Source: Rhodobium gokarnense (lineage in GTDB: Bacteria > Pseudomonadota > Alphaproteobacteria > Rhizobiales > Rhodobiaceae). Taken from it: DNA of 64,000 bases. Position numbers and translations under genes: made by a program. Location of the stretch: positions 196,501-260,500 of the forward strand of contig NZ_JAOQNS010000003.1 in assembly GCF_025961475.1 (NCBI RefSeq), read 5' to 3'. The notes beneath the pieces are model-generated. The model was not told the origin of the DNA and searched no databases. It worked only from the letters and a program-made list of their open reading frames with translations. Below are positions 7,992-16,114 of this stretch, piece by piece. How positions within the stretch are numbered: position 1 is the stretch's first letter; every line of letters starts with the position of its first letter.

Positions 7992-8327
7992 TCAGCCCCA
8001 GCCCTCGGTCGCGACCTGCAGCCGGACGACGGGGGTGCCGGCAATCAGGTGCTCGTCGAAGATCGCGGCGATATCCTCCGGCTCCCGGACGTTGCGGTAT
8101 TTCACGCCGTCCGGATAGACGACGACGGTCGGGCCCTCAGCGCAGGGGCCGCCGAGGCAGCCGCTGTTGGTCACCTGCACCCGGCCTTCCAGCGCCCGCG
8201 CCTTCACCTCGGCAAGGAACAGCAGGAAGGTGTCCTCCGCCTTGTTCTCCGCGCAGCTTCCGAACGGATGGCCGGGCTCGCGCGACTGAGCGCAGACGAA
8301 GACGTGCTTTTCCGGTTTCGGCAGCAT
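7992..8327 (-). CDS. Thioredoxin-fold [2Fe-2S] ferredoxin
   Basis: 111 residues with four cysteines in the spacing of Shethna/thioredoxin-like 2Fe-2S ferredoxins: C12, C25, C57 and C62, the last two in N-S-G-C-L-G-G-P-C. The N-terminal K-H-V-F-V-C and the V-Y-P-D-G-V segment are typical of the family. A soluble electron carrier. The nif setting suggests it serves nitrogenase or cofactor assembly; partners are not known from sequence. Confidence 0.85.
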   Translation of the reverse strand: MLPKPEKHVFVCAQSREPGHPFGSCAENKAEDTFLLFLAEVKARALEGRVQVTNSGCLGGPCAEGPTVVVYPDGVKYRNVREPEDIAAIFDEHLIAGTPVVRLQVATEGWG

Positions 8328-8374
8328 GACGGGAGATCCTTGAGGGCTGAGGCTTTGCCCGGTCGGTGAAAAAA

Positions 8375-8722
8375 TCAGGCGGCTTGGGCGGCCGCCGATC
8401 CGTGGGTGAAGCAGTTCTTCGGGCAGATCCGCGAGCAGGCCTCGCAGCCGATGCAGTCGAGCCGGTTCTTCAGCGACATCACCATGGAGGTGTCGTCGGA
8501 AAAGCCGTCATCGTCGTCATCGTCGTCGCCGAACGGATCGTCATCCTCGTCCTCGTCGTCGTCGGCAAGGCCGAGGCTCTCGCGCTCGACGAGTTCGAAG
8601 ACGTCGCGGGCGCAGACCCGGAAGCAGCGGCCGCAGCCGATGCATTTCTTCGGGTCGAGTTCCAGGACGAACTGCGGCACCCATTCGATGCCGCCGAGCG
8701 TCAGGCCGGTAATTGCGGTCAT
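8375..8722 (-). CDS. fdxB: Nif-specific ferredoxin III with acidic insert
   Basis: 115 residues with two cluster-binding motifs, C-I-G-C-G-R-C-F-R-V-C and C-I-G-C-E-A-C-S-R-I-C-P, followed by K-N-C-F-T-H, the pattern of FdxB-type 2[4Fe-4S] ferredoxins. Between the motifs, about residues 53-78 are almost entirely Asp/Glu with a few Gly, Pro and Phe. Some acidic residues are usual in this linker, but this run is long. FdxB is implicated in electron donation for FeMo-cofactor assembly or nitrogenase. Neighbours are the DUF683-type gene and the 2Fe-2S ferredoxin. Confidence 0.9.
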   Translation of the reverse strand: MTAITGLTLGGIEWVPQFVLELDPKKCIGCGRCFRVCARDVFELVERESLGLADDDEDEDDDPFGDDDDDDDGFSDDTSMVMSLKNRLDCIGCEACSRICPKNCFTHGSAAAQAA

Positions 8723-8735
8723 TGCATCAATTTCC

Positions 8736-8954
8736 TCAGCTTGCGGACGCGCCTTCGGCGGCCTTCAGCGCCGCGTCGGCCTCCGCCCATTCCTTGCACG
8801 CCGCATAGGTCTCCTCGGCGACCCGCGGCAGGTCCTCATAGGCCGCCGGCAGCCGGTCCTCGACCAGGTCGTGCAGCTCCATGGCCTTCTCGCCGGCGAT
8901 CCGCTTGGCCTTCTTCACAGCCTTGCTGAGCGCCTTCAGCGCCTCTTCGTCCAT
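8736..8954 (-). CDS. Small nif protein of the DUF683 / CCE_0567 family
   Basis: 72 residues, highly helical and charged: M-D-E-E-A-L-K-A-L-S-K-A-V-K-K-A-K-R, then a second helix rich in Glu and Ala. Length, helical hairpin pattern and position between the DUF269 gene and fdxB match the DUF683 family (small Rop-like, metal-binding in a cyanobacterial member). The start at 8954 was chosen because the longer frame reads into non-family sequence in the gap. Function unknown beyond its nif association. Confidence 0.8.
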   Translation of the reverse strand: MDEEALKALSKAVKKAKRIAGEKAMELHDLVEDRLPAAYEDLPRVAEETYAACKEWAEADAALKAAEGASAS

Positions 8955-8974
8955 CGTGATCTCCCCTGTCGGAA

Positions 8975-9451
8975 CTAAAGCTTGGCGACGTCGCGGTGCT
9001 CTTCGATGAGGGCGACCGCCCTGGCGACGATCTTCGTCGCCTCCTCGCACATGGCGTCGAGCGACTTGAAGCCGAAGCGGTGCACGTCGCGCAGGTTCTT
9101 GTCGGCGACGATCAGCCGGCCGACGGCGATGATCGCGCGCCCGAACCCTTCGTGGGTCAGGTTGACCATGGGCACGGCCATCAGACCCGTTTCCGCCTCG
9201 ATGGAGGCCGAAAGCGCGTTGTACCAGGCCTTCACCCGGGCCAGCACCAGCTCGTCCGGATCGCCGATCACCGGCACCTCGCGCTTGCGCTCCTTGGTCA
9301 TCACGAAGGGATCGAGGATCTCGTGGTCGCCGGCATTGTCCCAGGTGCCGTAGCTGTCGACGGCGCGCATCTGGCGCAGCATCTCGGTCGCGAACGGCGT
9401 CGTCAGCGACGGATCGTCGGCCGTTACCACCATCTCCATGAAATCGTTCAT
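8975..9451 (-). CDS. NifX-associated protein (DUF269)
   Basis: 158 residues matching the DUF269 family by length and by recognisable stretches: an early L-R-Q-M-R-A-V-D-S-Y-G-T-W, then Y-N-A-L-S-A-S-I-E-A-E-T-G, and a C-terminal half with G-R-L-I-V-A-D-K-N-L-R-D-V-H-R-F-G-F. The family is nearly always encoded beside nifX. Its biochemical role is not settled; FeMo-cofactor maturation is the usual suggestion. Cytoplasmic, no cofactor motif visible. Confidence 0.88.
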   Translation of the reverse strand: MNDFMEMVVTADDPSLTTPFATEMLRQMRAVDSYGTWDNAGDHEILDPFVMTKERKREVPVIGDPDELVLARVKAWYNALSASIEAETGLMAVPMVNLTHEGFGRAIIAVGRLIVADKNLRDVHRFGFKSLDAMCEEATKIVARAVALIEEHRDVAKL

Positions 9452-9482
9452 CGATATCTCCCCGTTGTCGCGGCGCCAGGCG

Positions 9483-9971
9483 CTATTCGCTCCAGCCTTC
9501 CGCCTCCATGTCGTCGAACCGGTTCGGGTCGCGCTCCTCGGAAAGCGCCCGCACGATCCACAGCGCCGGGCCCTCGCGCAGCTCCTGCTGCAACTGGGAG
9601 AGCTGCGCCTTGATCGGCGTGCCGGGCGCCACCTTCAGCGGCTGCACCCCGACGGTCTTCAGTTGCCCGATCGCCGAGGCGCCGACCGCCTGGCAGTAGA
9701 CCGCCGCACAGCCGGCGAGCGCGGCGATGCGCGCGGCCAGCTTGTCCTCGTTGCCGTCCTGGCTGGCCGCCTCAAAGGCGATGGCCTCGGCAAACCGCGC
9801 CTCGTCCATGGTCACGTGGTAGACCGCGAACCGGACCGCCGAGCCGAAATGCTGGTCCACGTGAATCTGGTCGGTGGTGGCGAACGCCACCTTCAGGGCC
9901 TTTTCCATGAAGCCGTCCCCGTCGGGTCCTTCCACCAGCGTCAGTCTGCGGGCGAGCCGCGCGCCTGCCAT
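9483..9971 (-). CDS. nifX: NifX, nitrogenase cofactor carrier protein
   Basis: 162 residues with the dinitrogenase FeMo-cofactor-binding fold: K-V-A-F-A-T-T-D-Q-I-H-V-D-Q-H-F-G-S near the start, then a beta/alpha body. In studied diazotrophs NifX holds NifB-co and VK-cluster intermediates between NifB, NifEN and apo-nitrogenase. The ATG at 9971 follows an AGAAGGG ribosome site at good spacing and lies 2 bp after the nifN stop. A GTG two codons upstream would overlap nifN but sits too close to the ribosome site. Confidence 0.92.
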   Translation of the reverse strand: MAGARLARRLTLVEGPDGDGFMEKALKVAFATTDQIHVDQHFGSAVRFAVYHVTMDEARFAEAIAFEAASQDGNEDKLAARIAALAGCAAVYCQAVGASAIGQLKTVGVQPLKVAPGTPIKAQLSQLQQELREGPALWIVRALSEERDPNRFDDMEAEGWSE

Positions 9972-9973
9972 GG

Positions 9974-11365
9974 TCACATCCCTTCTGCCGCTGAGCTGGC
10001 CGCATCGTCGGCGCCGTCCTGGGCATAGATCGAGCGATAGGGGGCAAGGGTCGCCGGCTCCGCCTCGATCATCAGATTGCCGAGGTCGAACAGCACCTGC
10101 CGGCTGCCGCGATAGCCGACGGAAACCTTGGCCGGCGCGCCCATGCGGTCGAATTGCGGGAAGCCGGCGCGGTGCAGCGGCACCTCGAGCCGTTCGGCCG
10201 TCGCCGCGCAGTGCGCGTTGCCGATAACGAGTTCGACGCCGGCCGCGCGCGACAGCTTTTCAAGGTCTTCCAGGTCGCCGATCTTCACGGCCTCGCACGG
10301 CACGGATTTCAGCACCGGCGCGTTCGACGGCGCCACCGCGACGGAAAGCTCCGCGCCCATGCCATGAACGAGAGCGCCATAGGCCTTCAGAAGGTCCGGA
10401 TCGGCGGCAACCGCCATCTTCACCATGCCGAGGTGGAAATGGGCATCGAGCATGGCGTCCTGGAGCTGCGCCCGCTGGCGGGAAAGCCGCGCCGGCACAT
10501 CGCGCCCGGAAATCCTGCGGAGCGTGTCGATGAAGGCATCCACCGCATCGAGGCCCATGAGATGGGCGAAGCGATGCTCGGGAACGCCCGTGCGTGCCGC
10601 CAGGAGGTCGGCTGCATGGGACAGGCTCTCGCCGATGACCAGCGTCGCCCGCGCCTCGTGAAGGCGGGCGAATTCGGCGATGTCCGTGCCGCCGGTGGTC
10701 AGCGGCGAAAAGTCGGCATCGGCGAGATGGCCGTCGAGGCTGCCGGAAAGGTCAGGAAGGACGACCGGTTCCAGCCCGAACGCCTCGACGATCTCCTTGA
10801 CCTCCTCGATGTCGCCCGGCGACAGCGCGCCGTTGACGAGCACGGTGACGCGGTCCGACGCCGGGTCGCCGCCCTTCTCCTCCGCCTCCGGCACCAGCTT
10901 GTCGATCATCGCGGTAACGGCCTTGGCGAACCCGGCTTCCAGCGAGCCGGCATAGTCCGGCGTTTCCACCGCGACGATGGCCGTGCCGTCATGCTCGGGG
11001 TGCTCCTTGCGAAAGACGTTGACAGAGCCGGCGGTATCGGACCCTTCCGTCTCGGCAAGCCCGGTCGTCGGCAGGCCGATCAGCGCGGGAGCGTTCTTGG
11101 CGCAGATCGTGGCAAGGCCCTCGACGACGTTCGTATCGGCGCCCATGACGGTGGAGACTTGGTCCATCGCCGTCGTCTGAAGGGGAACCGGCTCGCGGAA
11201 ATGGCCGATCAGAAAGATCTTGCCATAGGCGGTGCAACCTTGCGCCCCGTGCAGCATCGCGATCGTGTCCTTGATGCCGAGGAAGGCGAGCGCGGCGCCC
11301 ATGGTCTGGCTTGCCTTCAGCGGGCTGACGGCGAGCGCCTTGTTGCGTTTGATGATCTCGGCCAT
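9974..11365 (-). CDS. nifN: NifN, FeMo-cofactor assembly scaffold beta subunit
   Basis: 463 residues of the nitrogenase component 1 family, starting with A-L-A-V-S-P-L-K-A-S-Q-T-M-G-A-A-L-A and containing H-G-A-Q-G-C-T-A-Y-G, the NifN-type Cys region. It pairs with NifE as a heterotetramer on which the NifB-derived cluster becomes FeMo-cofactor. nifE lies 5 bp upstream and nifX directly downstream, the standard nifENX order. Confidence 0.95.
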   Translation of the reverse strand: MAEIIKRNKALAVSPLKASQTMGAALAFLGIKDTIAMLHGAQGCTAYGKIFLIGHFREPVPLQTTAMDQVSTVMGADTNVVEGLATICAKNAPALIGLPTTGLAETEGSDTAGSVNVFRKEHPEHDGTAIVAVETPDYAGSLEAGFAKAVTAMIDKLVPEAEEKGGDPASDRVTVLVNGALSPGDIEEVKEIVEAFGLEPVVLPDLSGSLDGHLADADFSPLTTGGTDIAEFARLHEARATLVIGESLSHAADLLAARTGVPEHRFAHLMGLDAVDAFIDTLRRISGRDVPARLSRQRAQLQDAMLDAHFHLGMVKMAVAADPDLLKAYGALVHGMGAELSVAVAPSNAPVLKSVPCEAVKIGDLEDLEKLSRAAGVELVIGNAHCAATAERLEVPLHRAGFPQFDRMGAPAKVSVGYRGSRQVLFDLGNLMIEAEPATLAPYRSIYAQDGADDAASSAAEGM

Positions 11366-11370
11366 GTCCC

Positions 11371-12774
11371 CTACTCCGCTGCCGCCGCGGCCACCGCCGC
11401 ATCCCAGGGCGCCGGCCGGCGCACCGCCTCCCAGATCGGGCTCTCGATGGTCTGGGCGAGCTGGCGGGCGAAGGTGATCATGCCCTCATAGCCCGCATAG
11501 GGGTGTTCCCGCTCCTGGTTGATGTGCAGGAAGGGCAGTCTTGCCTTGAGTGCGGTATACATGTTGCGGCCGCCGGCAATGAGCACGTCGGTATCGGTCT
11601 CGTGGACCATGTCGATGAGCGCGCGTGCGCCCTGGCTCTCGTCGAGCATGCGGGTGTTCTCGCCCATCAGCTCGCGGATCTTGGCCTTGTCGTCCTCGGT
11701 CGACTTGCGCGTCGAAGTGGCGACCACCTCCATGCCGAGGTCCTGAAGGGCCGAGACGATAGACCACGCCTTGACGCCGCCGGTGTAGAGCAGCGCCCGC
11801 TTGCCGGCGAGCCGGTCGCGCCAGGGTTTCAGGGCCTCGAAGACGCGCGCTTCCTCGCGGGCGATCAGCGCCTCGGTGCGGCGAATGAGGTCCTCGTCGC
11901 CGATCAGGGCGGCGATGTCGCGCAGCGCCTGGCTCATGTCGCGCACGCCGTAGAACGAGCCCTCGAACCAGGGCGTTCCGTACTGCTCGCGGAGCTTGCG
12001 GGCGACGTTGATGAGCGCCTTGGCGCAGACCATCATGTTGACCTCGGACCGGTGCATGGTCTGCACCTCGCGGAACCGCGTGTCGCCGGAGAGCGACCCG
12101 AGCACCCGGATGCCGAGCTCGTCGAACAGCGGCGTGACGTGCCAGAGCTCTCCGGCGATGTTGTATTCGCCGATCAGCGAGATGTCGTGGACGGTGATGC
12201 CCGGCCGCTCCAGGTGCGCCGGCACCGGGTCCGGCTCGCGGGTGCCGATGACGTATTTCACCATCGCCTCGCCGGCGATGCGGTTGCCGAGGTTCTTGGT
12301 GCCGTAGAAGCCGGCGGCATCGACGGGAACGACGGGCGTTCCCCACTTTTCCGTCGCCGCCTTGCAGACCGCTTCGATGTCGTCGCCGATCAGCGCCGGA
12401 ATGCAGGTGTTGTAGACGAAGACGGCGGCCGGGGCCTGGCTGTCGATGGCCTGCTTGATGGAATGGAACAGGCGCTTCTCGCCGCGCCCCATGATGACGT
12501 CCTGTTCGGAAAGATCCGTCGTCAGGCCGAGCTTGTAGATCTTGGCGCCGGAGGATTTGGAGCCGCGATTGTCCCAGGCATTGCCGGCACAGGCGATCGA
12601 GCCGTGGACGATATGGGCGACGTCGGCAACGGGCAAAAGCGCGATCTGGGCGCCGTCGAAGCAGCAGCCGCCGGACGCAGCTCCCGGTGACGGGCGCGTG
12701 CAGCCGGACTTCGATTTGGTGTTGTGCTCGCAGGCGGGCTCGTTGAGAAGTTCCGCAATGTCTTTTTGTTTCAT
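11371..12774 (-). CDS. nifE: NifE, FeMo-cofactor assembly scaffold alpha subunit
   Basis: 467 residues. Diagnostic stretches are [17 protein letters not shown] and [15 protein letters not shown], all NifE signatures. The ATG at 12774 gives the usual [10 protein letters not shown] start; a start three codons earlier is less likely. Forms the NifEN scaffold with the next gene. A -24/-12 promoter 44 bp upstream and a NifA site beyond it indicate that nifE begins its own transcript rather than depending on read-through from nifHDK. Confidence 0.96.
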   Translation of the reverse strand: MKQKDIAELLNEPACEHNTKSKSGCTRPSPGAASGGCCFDGAQIALLPVADVAHIVHGSIACAGNAWDNRGSKSSGAKIYKLGLTTDLSEQDVIMGRGEKRLFHSIKQAIDSQAPAAVFVYNTCIPALIGDDIEAVCKAATEKWGTPVVPVDAAGFYGTKNLGNRIAGEAMVKYVIGTREPDPVPAHLERPGITVHDISLIGEYNIAGELWHVTPLFDELGIRVLGSLSGDTRFREVQTMHRSEVNMMVCAKALINVARKLREQYGTPWFEGSFYGVRDMSQALRDIAALIGDEDLIRRTEALIAREEARVFEALKPWRDRLAGKRALLYTGGVKAWSIVSALQDLGMEVVATSTRKSTEDDKAKIRELMGENTRMLDESQGARALIDMVHETDTDVLIAGGRNMYTALKARLPFLHINQEREHPYAGYEGMITFARQLAQTIESPIWEAVRRPAPWDAAVAAAAAE

Positions 12775-12817
12775 CCGCCACAAACCCCGCTGTCATGGGA
12801 CGCTCAAGGGAACAACA

Positions 12818-12832
12818 GCAAGCGACATGCCA
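12818..12832 (-). promoter_or_regulatory. Sigma-54 promoter of nifE
   Basis: On the minus strand TGGCATGTCGCTTGC, with GG and GC exactly 10 nt apart, matching the TGGCACG-N4-TTGC consensus closely. It lies 44 bp before the nifE ATG, with a TGT-N10-ACA site 45 bp further upstream. Confidence 0.85.
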
Positions 12833-12876
12833 GTTGGTCGCGGCTTGATTTTATTCGACCTTTTGCATGGAAGCGG

Positions 12877-12892
12877 TGTCGCAAACCCGACA
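12877..12892. promoter_or_regulatory. NifA upstream activator site for nifE
   Basis: TGT-N10-ACA (TGTCGCAAACCCGACA), an exact match to the NifA binding consensus, placed 45 bp upstream of the nifE -24 element. This is close to it by usual standards (80-150 bp is commoner). Confidence 0.75.
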
Positions 12893-12932
12893 AAGGTCCG
12901 GGCGTTGTCCGATAAACGCGAGCGTTTTGAGA

Positions 12933-13244
12933 TCAGATGCCAGTGAAGAGGAGGTCAAGGGCGGCAATGATCGCGTCGCGCTCGCCGGCCAGCGAGGAGA
13001 CTCGCTCGCCAACCATCCGGCGCGGCACGCCGGCCAGTTCGCCCGTCGACAGGACAAACCGCTCACCCTCGATTTCGAAGACCGGATGAAGGCGCGTCAC
13101 CGGCCGGAACGCACTCTCCGGGACGAGTGGCGCGACGACAACCGTTGCCAGCGGGTCGAGCAGGTCCGATTGCAGGATGAGGAGATAGGGGACGCGGGCA
13201 CGCATCGCCGGATTGGGATTCCGGCAGACGTCGAACTGCCGCAT
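12933..13244 (-). CDS. ccdB: CcdB-family toxin (DNA gyrase poison)
   Basis: 103 residues, the standard CcdB length. M-R-Q-F-D-V-C-R-N-P start, Y-L-L-I-L-Q-S-D-L-L-D in the first third, V-V-A-P-L-V in the middle, and the C-terminal A-L-D-L-L-F-T-G-I. In F plasmid CcdB the last residues W-G-I contact gyrase; here T-G-I replaces them. Its ATG overlaps the ccdA stop (TAATG), the usual antitoxin-first arrangement. Sitting inside a nif gene series is unusual; it may simply stabilise the region. Confidence 0.9.
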   Translation of the reverse strand: MRQFDVCRNPNPAMRARVPYLLILQSDLLDPLATVVVAPLVPESAFRPVTRLHPVFEIEGERFVLSTGELAGVPRRMVGERVSSLAGERDAIIAALDLLFTGI

Positions 13245-13462
13245 TAGAAGCCCCTAATGCCGTCGCTAAAGACGCCGTCGCGCTCGATGGCCTCGGCGTA
13301 GCTATCGAAGGCCGCGCGGTTTTCGGCCTGCCAGCGTTCAACCCGCACCTTGCGGACTTCATCCCGCAAAGCGCTTTCCAGAACCTGCGAAAGCGTGATG
13401 CCGAGCCCCTTTGCCTCGTCGAGGAGGGCGGCATCAATGCTGAGATTGGCGGCGCGTTTCAT
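13244..13462 (-). CDS. ccdA: CcdA-family antitoxin
   Basis: 72 residues. N-terminal ribbon-helix-helix segment (A-A-N-L-S-I-D-A-A-L-L-D-E-A-K) that would bind operator DNA, then a charged C-terminal half ending W-Q-A-E-N-R-A-A-F-D-S-Y, the toxin-wrapping part of CcdA proteins. The ATG at 13462 is preferred because the longer reading crosses a palindromic operator. Pairs with the overlapping ccdB gene; CcdA normally autoregulates the pair. Confidence 0.88.
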   Translation of the reverse strand: MKRAANLSIDAALLDEAKGLGITLSQVLESALRDEVRKVRVERWQAENRAAFDSYAEAIERDGVFSDGIRGF

Positions 13463-13482
13463 TAAGACTATCCAAGGCAAGC

Positions 13483-13505
13483 TATGCGCATATGATATGC
13501 GCATA
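13483..13505. promoter_or_regulatory. Candidate CcdA operator: repeated TATGCGCATA palindromes
   Basis: The 10-bp palindrome TATGCGCATA occurs twice (13483-13492 and 13496-13505) separated by TGA, 21 bp upstream of ccdA. Spaced palindromes of this sort are typical ribbon-helix-helix binding sites, so autoregulation by CcdA(B) is likely. Confidence 0.65.
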
Positions 13506-13558
13506 TCGCTTGCGCGTCAATTCTTGGATCGCTTGATTTACCTCACTTCCGCAATCGC

Positions 13559-14536
13559 TCAAAAGCTGTACGGCTTGTGCATCCAGCCTTCGAGGACCGC
13601 GATGTCGCGTTCCGGCAGGTAGCGGTAATTGTGCTTCACGTCGGTGAAGACGGCCGGCGGAATGGCCGTCAGGGTCTTCTTCAGGAGTACCATCGCGAAA
13701 TACCAGGCCATCGGGAACCCGGCCGCCTTGTCGTAGTCCGTGAGGTAGTCGGCGAGCGGCCGGCCGCTGAGGGTGCCGATGCCCTCCTTGGGGACCGTCA
13801 GCGCATCGATCGGCAGGGGCGTCGCCTCGACCTTCTGCTCGCCGAAGCGATCCTGGAACGGCAACAGGCGCAGCACGAAATGGTCGCAGAACCGGGTCGC
13901 CTCGCCGGCGCTGGAGCGGTCCCACTCCTCCAGGAAGCGGATGTAGCGAAGGTCCGAGCCGCCGGAGGTGACGTGCTCGGCGACGAGGTCGGCTACGTCG
14001 GTGATCACCCGGAAGATATAGCGCGGCGGGGCCAGCACCATCGGCTCCAGCCGTGCGCCGAAGGCGCCGGGCGGGTCGAGCAGATCCTCGATGTCGTCCG
14101 GCACCTCGTCGTCGACGAACAGCGGCCGGTCGACCACCTCGACGATCTCCTCCACTTCGAGCTGGACGAAATTCGGCGCCCGGTCGCCCATCGGCGCGAC
14201 GAAATAATGGGTCCGCCCGTCATAGCGGGTGGTGAGGTACCCGGCATCGGCGTAGCGCTCATAGAGCGCGAACATGTCATGGTCGGATTCCGTCTCGGCC
14301 CATTGCCGGAGGTTGCCGGCGATGCGGTCGCCGTCTTCGTTGACGACGCCGCCGATGCGGTGCCAGCCGGTGCGCGTCAGCGCCAGGTGGAAGTTGAGGT
14401 CGGGCAGCAGCCGGGCGACACCGGCGATCAGCCCGGCGTGGTCAGGATCCGGCGGCGTCGTGCCGCAAAGCTCGTCGAGATAGACTTCCGACGGTTCCAG
14501 ATCGGTCGGCCCGAAGGTCTGGCCTAGCTGTCCCAT
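13559..14536 (-). CDS. Nif-associated protein of unknown function (325 aa)
   Basis: 325 residues, soluble, no signal peptide. I do not recognise a characterised domain. It is rich in acidic residues and aromatics, with G-W-H-R-I-G-G-V-V-N-E-D-G-D-R near residue 70 and a C-terminal block P-A-V-F-T-D-V-K-H-N-Y-R-Y-L-P-E-R-D that looks structurally important. The ATG at 14536 lies inside the end of the preceding 90-residue gene (13-bp overlap), which argues for coupled translation and for the two acting together. Similar-sized unknown genes occur in other proteobacterial nif clusters; a nitrogenase-related role is inference. Confidence 0.7.
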   Translation of the reverse strand: MGQLGQTFGPTDLEPSEVYLDELCGTTPPDPDHAGLIAGVARLLPDLNFHLALTRTGWHRIGGVVNEDGDRIAGNLRQWAETESDHDMFALYERYADAGYLTTRYDGRTHYFVAPMGDRAPNFVQLEVEEIVEVVDRPLFVDDEVPDDIEDLLDPPGAFGARLEPMVLAPPRYIFRVITDVADLVAEHVTSGGSDLRYIRFLEEWDRSSAGEATRFCDHFVLRLLPFQDRFGEQKVEATPLPIDALTVPKEGIGTLSGRPLADYLTDYDKAAGFPMAWYFAMVLLKKTLTAIPPAVFTDVKHNYRYLPERDIAVLEGWMHKPYSF

Positions 14537-14796
14537 TCCTCGATTTCCGCGATCACGAGCCCGGTCGCGCTTTCCGGGCTGCTGGTGAAGGAGATGCAGC
14601 CGCCGCTGCCGGTGACGAGATAGAGGTTGAAGCCGTCGGCCTCGCGCACCGGCCGACCGACACTGACGTCGTCGTCGGAGCAGAAGGTGAAGTGGTGGTC
14701 CGGCCAGCGCTGGCGCAAGGCGGCGACGGTGGCGTCCCCCGGTCCTTCTTCTGCGACGACTGCGGCGATGGCGTCGATATCGCTGTCGGCGATCAT
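14524..14796 (-). CDS. Small nif-associated protein, possibly DUF6129 family
   Basis: 90 residues, acidic, soluble. Contains H-H-F-T-F-C-S-D-D-D-V-S-V-G-R-P-V, F-N-L-Y-L-V-T and E-S-A-T-G-L-V-I-A-E-I, a pattern I associate, without certainty, with the DUF6129 family found beside nif genes. Its start overlaps the NafY-like stop by 4 bp and its end overlaps the next unknown gene by 13 bp, so the three are tightly coupled. Function unknown. Confidence 0.65.
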   Translation of the reverse strand: MIADSDIDAIAAVVAEEGPGDATVAALRQRWPDHHFTFCSDDDVSVGRPVREADGFNLYLVTGSGGCISFTSSPESATGLVIAEIEEWDS

Positions 14797-15497
14797 TGCT
14801 CGGCCGCCTCGCGGAACGGATCGAGGGTCGTCGCTTCCCGGCCCATCGCCCGCGCCAGCCAGGGCGGCGGCGTGCCGGCGAGCACCTTCTGCAGATCGGC
14901 AAGCACGTCGCGCGCCTTGGCGCCGGCCGCGTGCTTCACCGGATGGATGTTGGCGCGCACCACCTTGGCCGCGGCCGGCCCGCCGATGGAGACCACATGC
15001 AGCACCTGGCAGTCGGAAATCAGGTCGGTGCGCCAGGCGTTCTTGTCGTCGGCGTCAGTTCCGCCGTCGGTCGCGCGGATGTCGATGAGACGAACCTCCT
15101 CCGGCGAGACCTGGTAGACCAGGAACCGCGCGCAGGAGCCGAAATGGCCATCGAGATCCTCGCCCCGGTTGGAGGCGCAGGCGACGCGCAGCGAACCCGG
15201 CATATCGCCGTCCTCGAAGGCGGCGACCGGCGGCTCGGCCTCGTCGTCAGGAAGCCCCTTGCCGCGTAGCAGAGACAGCGCCGCCTTGAGGTCGTCGGCG
15301 GGGATGGCAAGGAGCGCCTCGCCGCCGGCCTGGCGGAACGTCTTCATGCCGAGATTGTTGAGCTTTTCGGCCGTCAGCGGCAGCCCGACGGCATCGACGA
15401 CGATGCCGATCAGCGTCCCCGCATCGATATCGGGAAGGCTGCGCGCGGCAAGGCCGATGCGCAGGGCGAGTTCGCGGGATAGCGGGGCGTCGGACAT
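14793..15497 (-). CDS. NafY/NifY-like cofactor-binding protein
   Basis: 234 residues in two parts: an N-terminal helical domain (about 1-90) with I-L/G-I-V-V-D-A-V-G and N-N-L-G-M-K-T-F-R, resembling the NafY N-terminal core-binding domain, then a NifX-like domain (about 105-215) with R-V-A-C-A-S-N-R-G-E-D-L-D-G-H-F-G-S and a downstream G-G-P-A-A-A-K-V-V-R-A. Such proteins bind FeMo-co or its precursors and apo-NifDK. The ATG at 15497 is preferred over an upstream one whose extension has no family character. Confidence 0.82.
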   Translation of the reverse strand: MSDAPLSRELALRIGLAARSLPDIDAGTLIGIVVDAVGLPLTAEKLNNLGMKTFRQAGGEALLAIPADDLKAALSLLRGKGLPDDEAEPPVAAFEDGDMPGSLRVACASNRGEDLDGHFGSCARFLVYQVSPEEVRLIDIRATDGGTDADDKNAWRTDLISDCQVLHVVSIGGPAAAKVVRANIHPVKHAAGAKARDVLADLQKVLAGTPPPWLARAMGREATTLDPFREAAEQ

Positions 15498-15644
15498 CGG
15501 CCGCGTCTCCTTGGCACGAAGAGGGGTCAGGATCGTATGGAAACAAGACCGAAGGAACCGGACCGGTGGTCGCGGCACGGCGAGCCGGAACGAAACGTCC
15601 GCCTGCCGTGCCGTCGTCCCCCCGGTTCCCTCCGTCGAGCGGTG

Positions 15645-15839
15645 TTACGCCGGGACGATGCAATCGTCCTCCATGCACAGCTCCAGGCAGCGCGGATTGT
15701 CGTGCTCGCCCTCGCATTCGGTGCATTTCTCGGCGTCGATGGCATAGACGCCCTTGCGCGGGAAAATCGCGCTGGTCGGGCAATCGGGTTCGCAGTCGCC
15801 GCAGGCGGTGCAAACGTCGGCAACAATCATCATGGCCAT
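15645..15839 (-). CDS. 2[4Fe-4S] ferredoxin, Alvin type
   Basis: 64 residues. First motif C-T-A-C-G-D-C-E-P-D-C-P, second C-T-E-C-E-G-E-H-D-N-P-R-C-L-E-L-C, the latter with the eight-residue spacer of Chromatium-type low-potential ferredoxins, plus one extra Cys near the C-terminus. It starts M-A-M-M-I-V-A-D-V-C at 15839. Lies between nifT and the NafY-like gene, so it probably delivers low-potential electrons to nitrogenase or to maturation steps. Confidence 0.9.
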   Translation of the reverse strand: MAMMIVADVCTACGDCEPDCPTSAIFPRKGVYAIDAEKCTECEGEHDNPRCLELCMEDDCIVPA

Positions 15840-15862
15840 GATCGGAACTCCCTCAACTGGGG

Positions 15863-16075
15863 TCAGGCGCGGTTGAAGCGCAAGGTGGTTGGAAAGTCGG
15901 GCCGCGGGCTGATCGGTTCGATGAAATATTTCGACCCGTCCGACAGCTCGATGGTGCCGCCCCAGGCGTCGTCGGTATCGGTCTCGACCGAGACCACCGT
16001 TTCCTCCAGGTCTTTCTTGGCGACGTAGAACAGGAGCTGTCCGTCGTCGCTTCGTCTCAGCATTACGTTGGGCAT
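15863..16075 (-). CDS. nifT: NifT/FixU protein
   Basis: 70 residues, M-P-N-V-M-L-R-R start and G-G-T-I-E-L-S-D-G-S-K-Y-F-I-E-P, which is the NifT signature. Encoded directly downstream of nifK across a stem-loop. Function undefined; mutants in other species fix nitrogen. Confidence 0.92.
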   Translation of the reverse strand: MPNVMLRRSDDGQLLFYVAKKDLEETVVSVETDTDDAWGGTIELSDGSKYFIEPISPRPDFPTTLRFNRA

Positions 16076-16114
16076 GAACGCCTCCTTTAAAAACGCCTCG
16101 GGCTCCCCCCGGAT

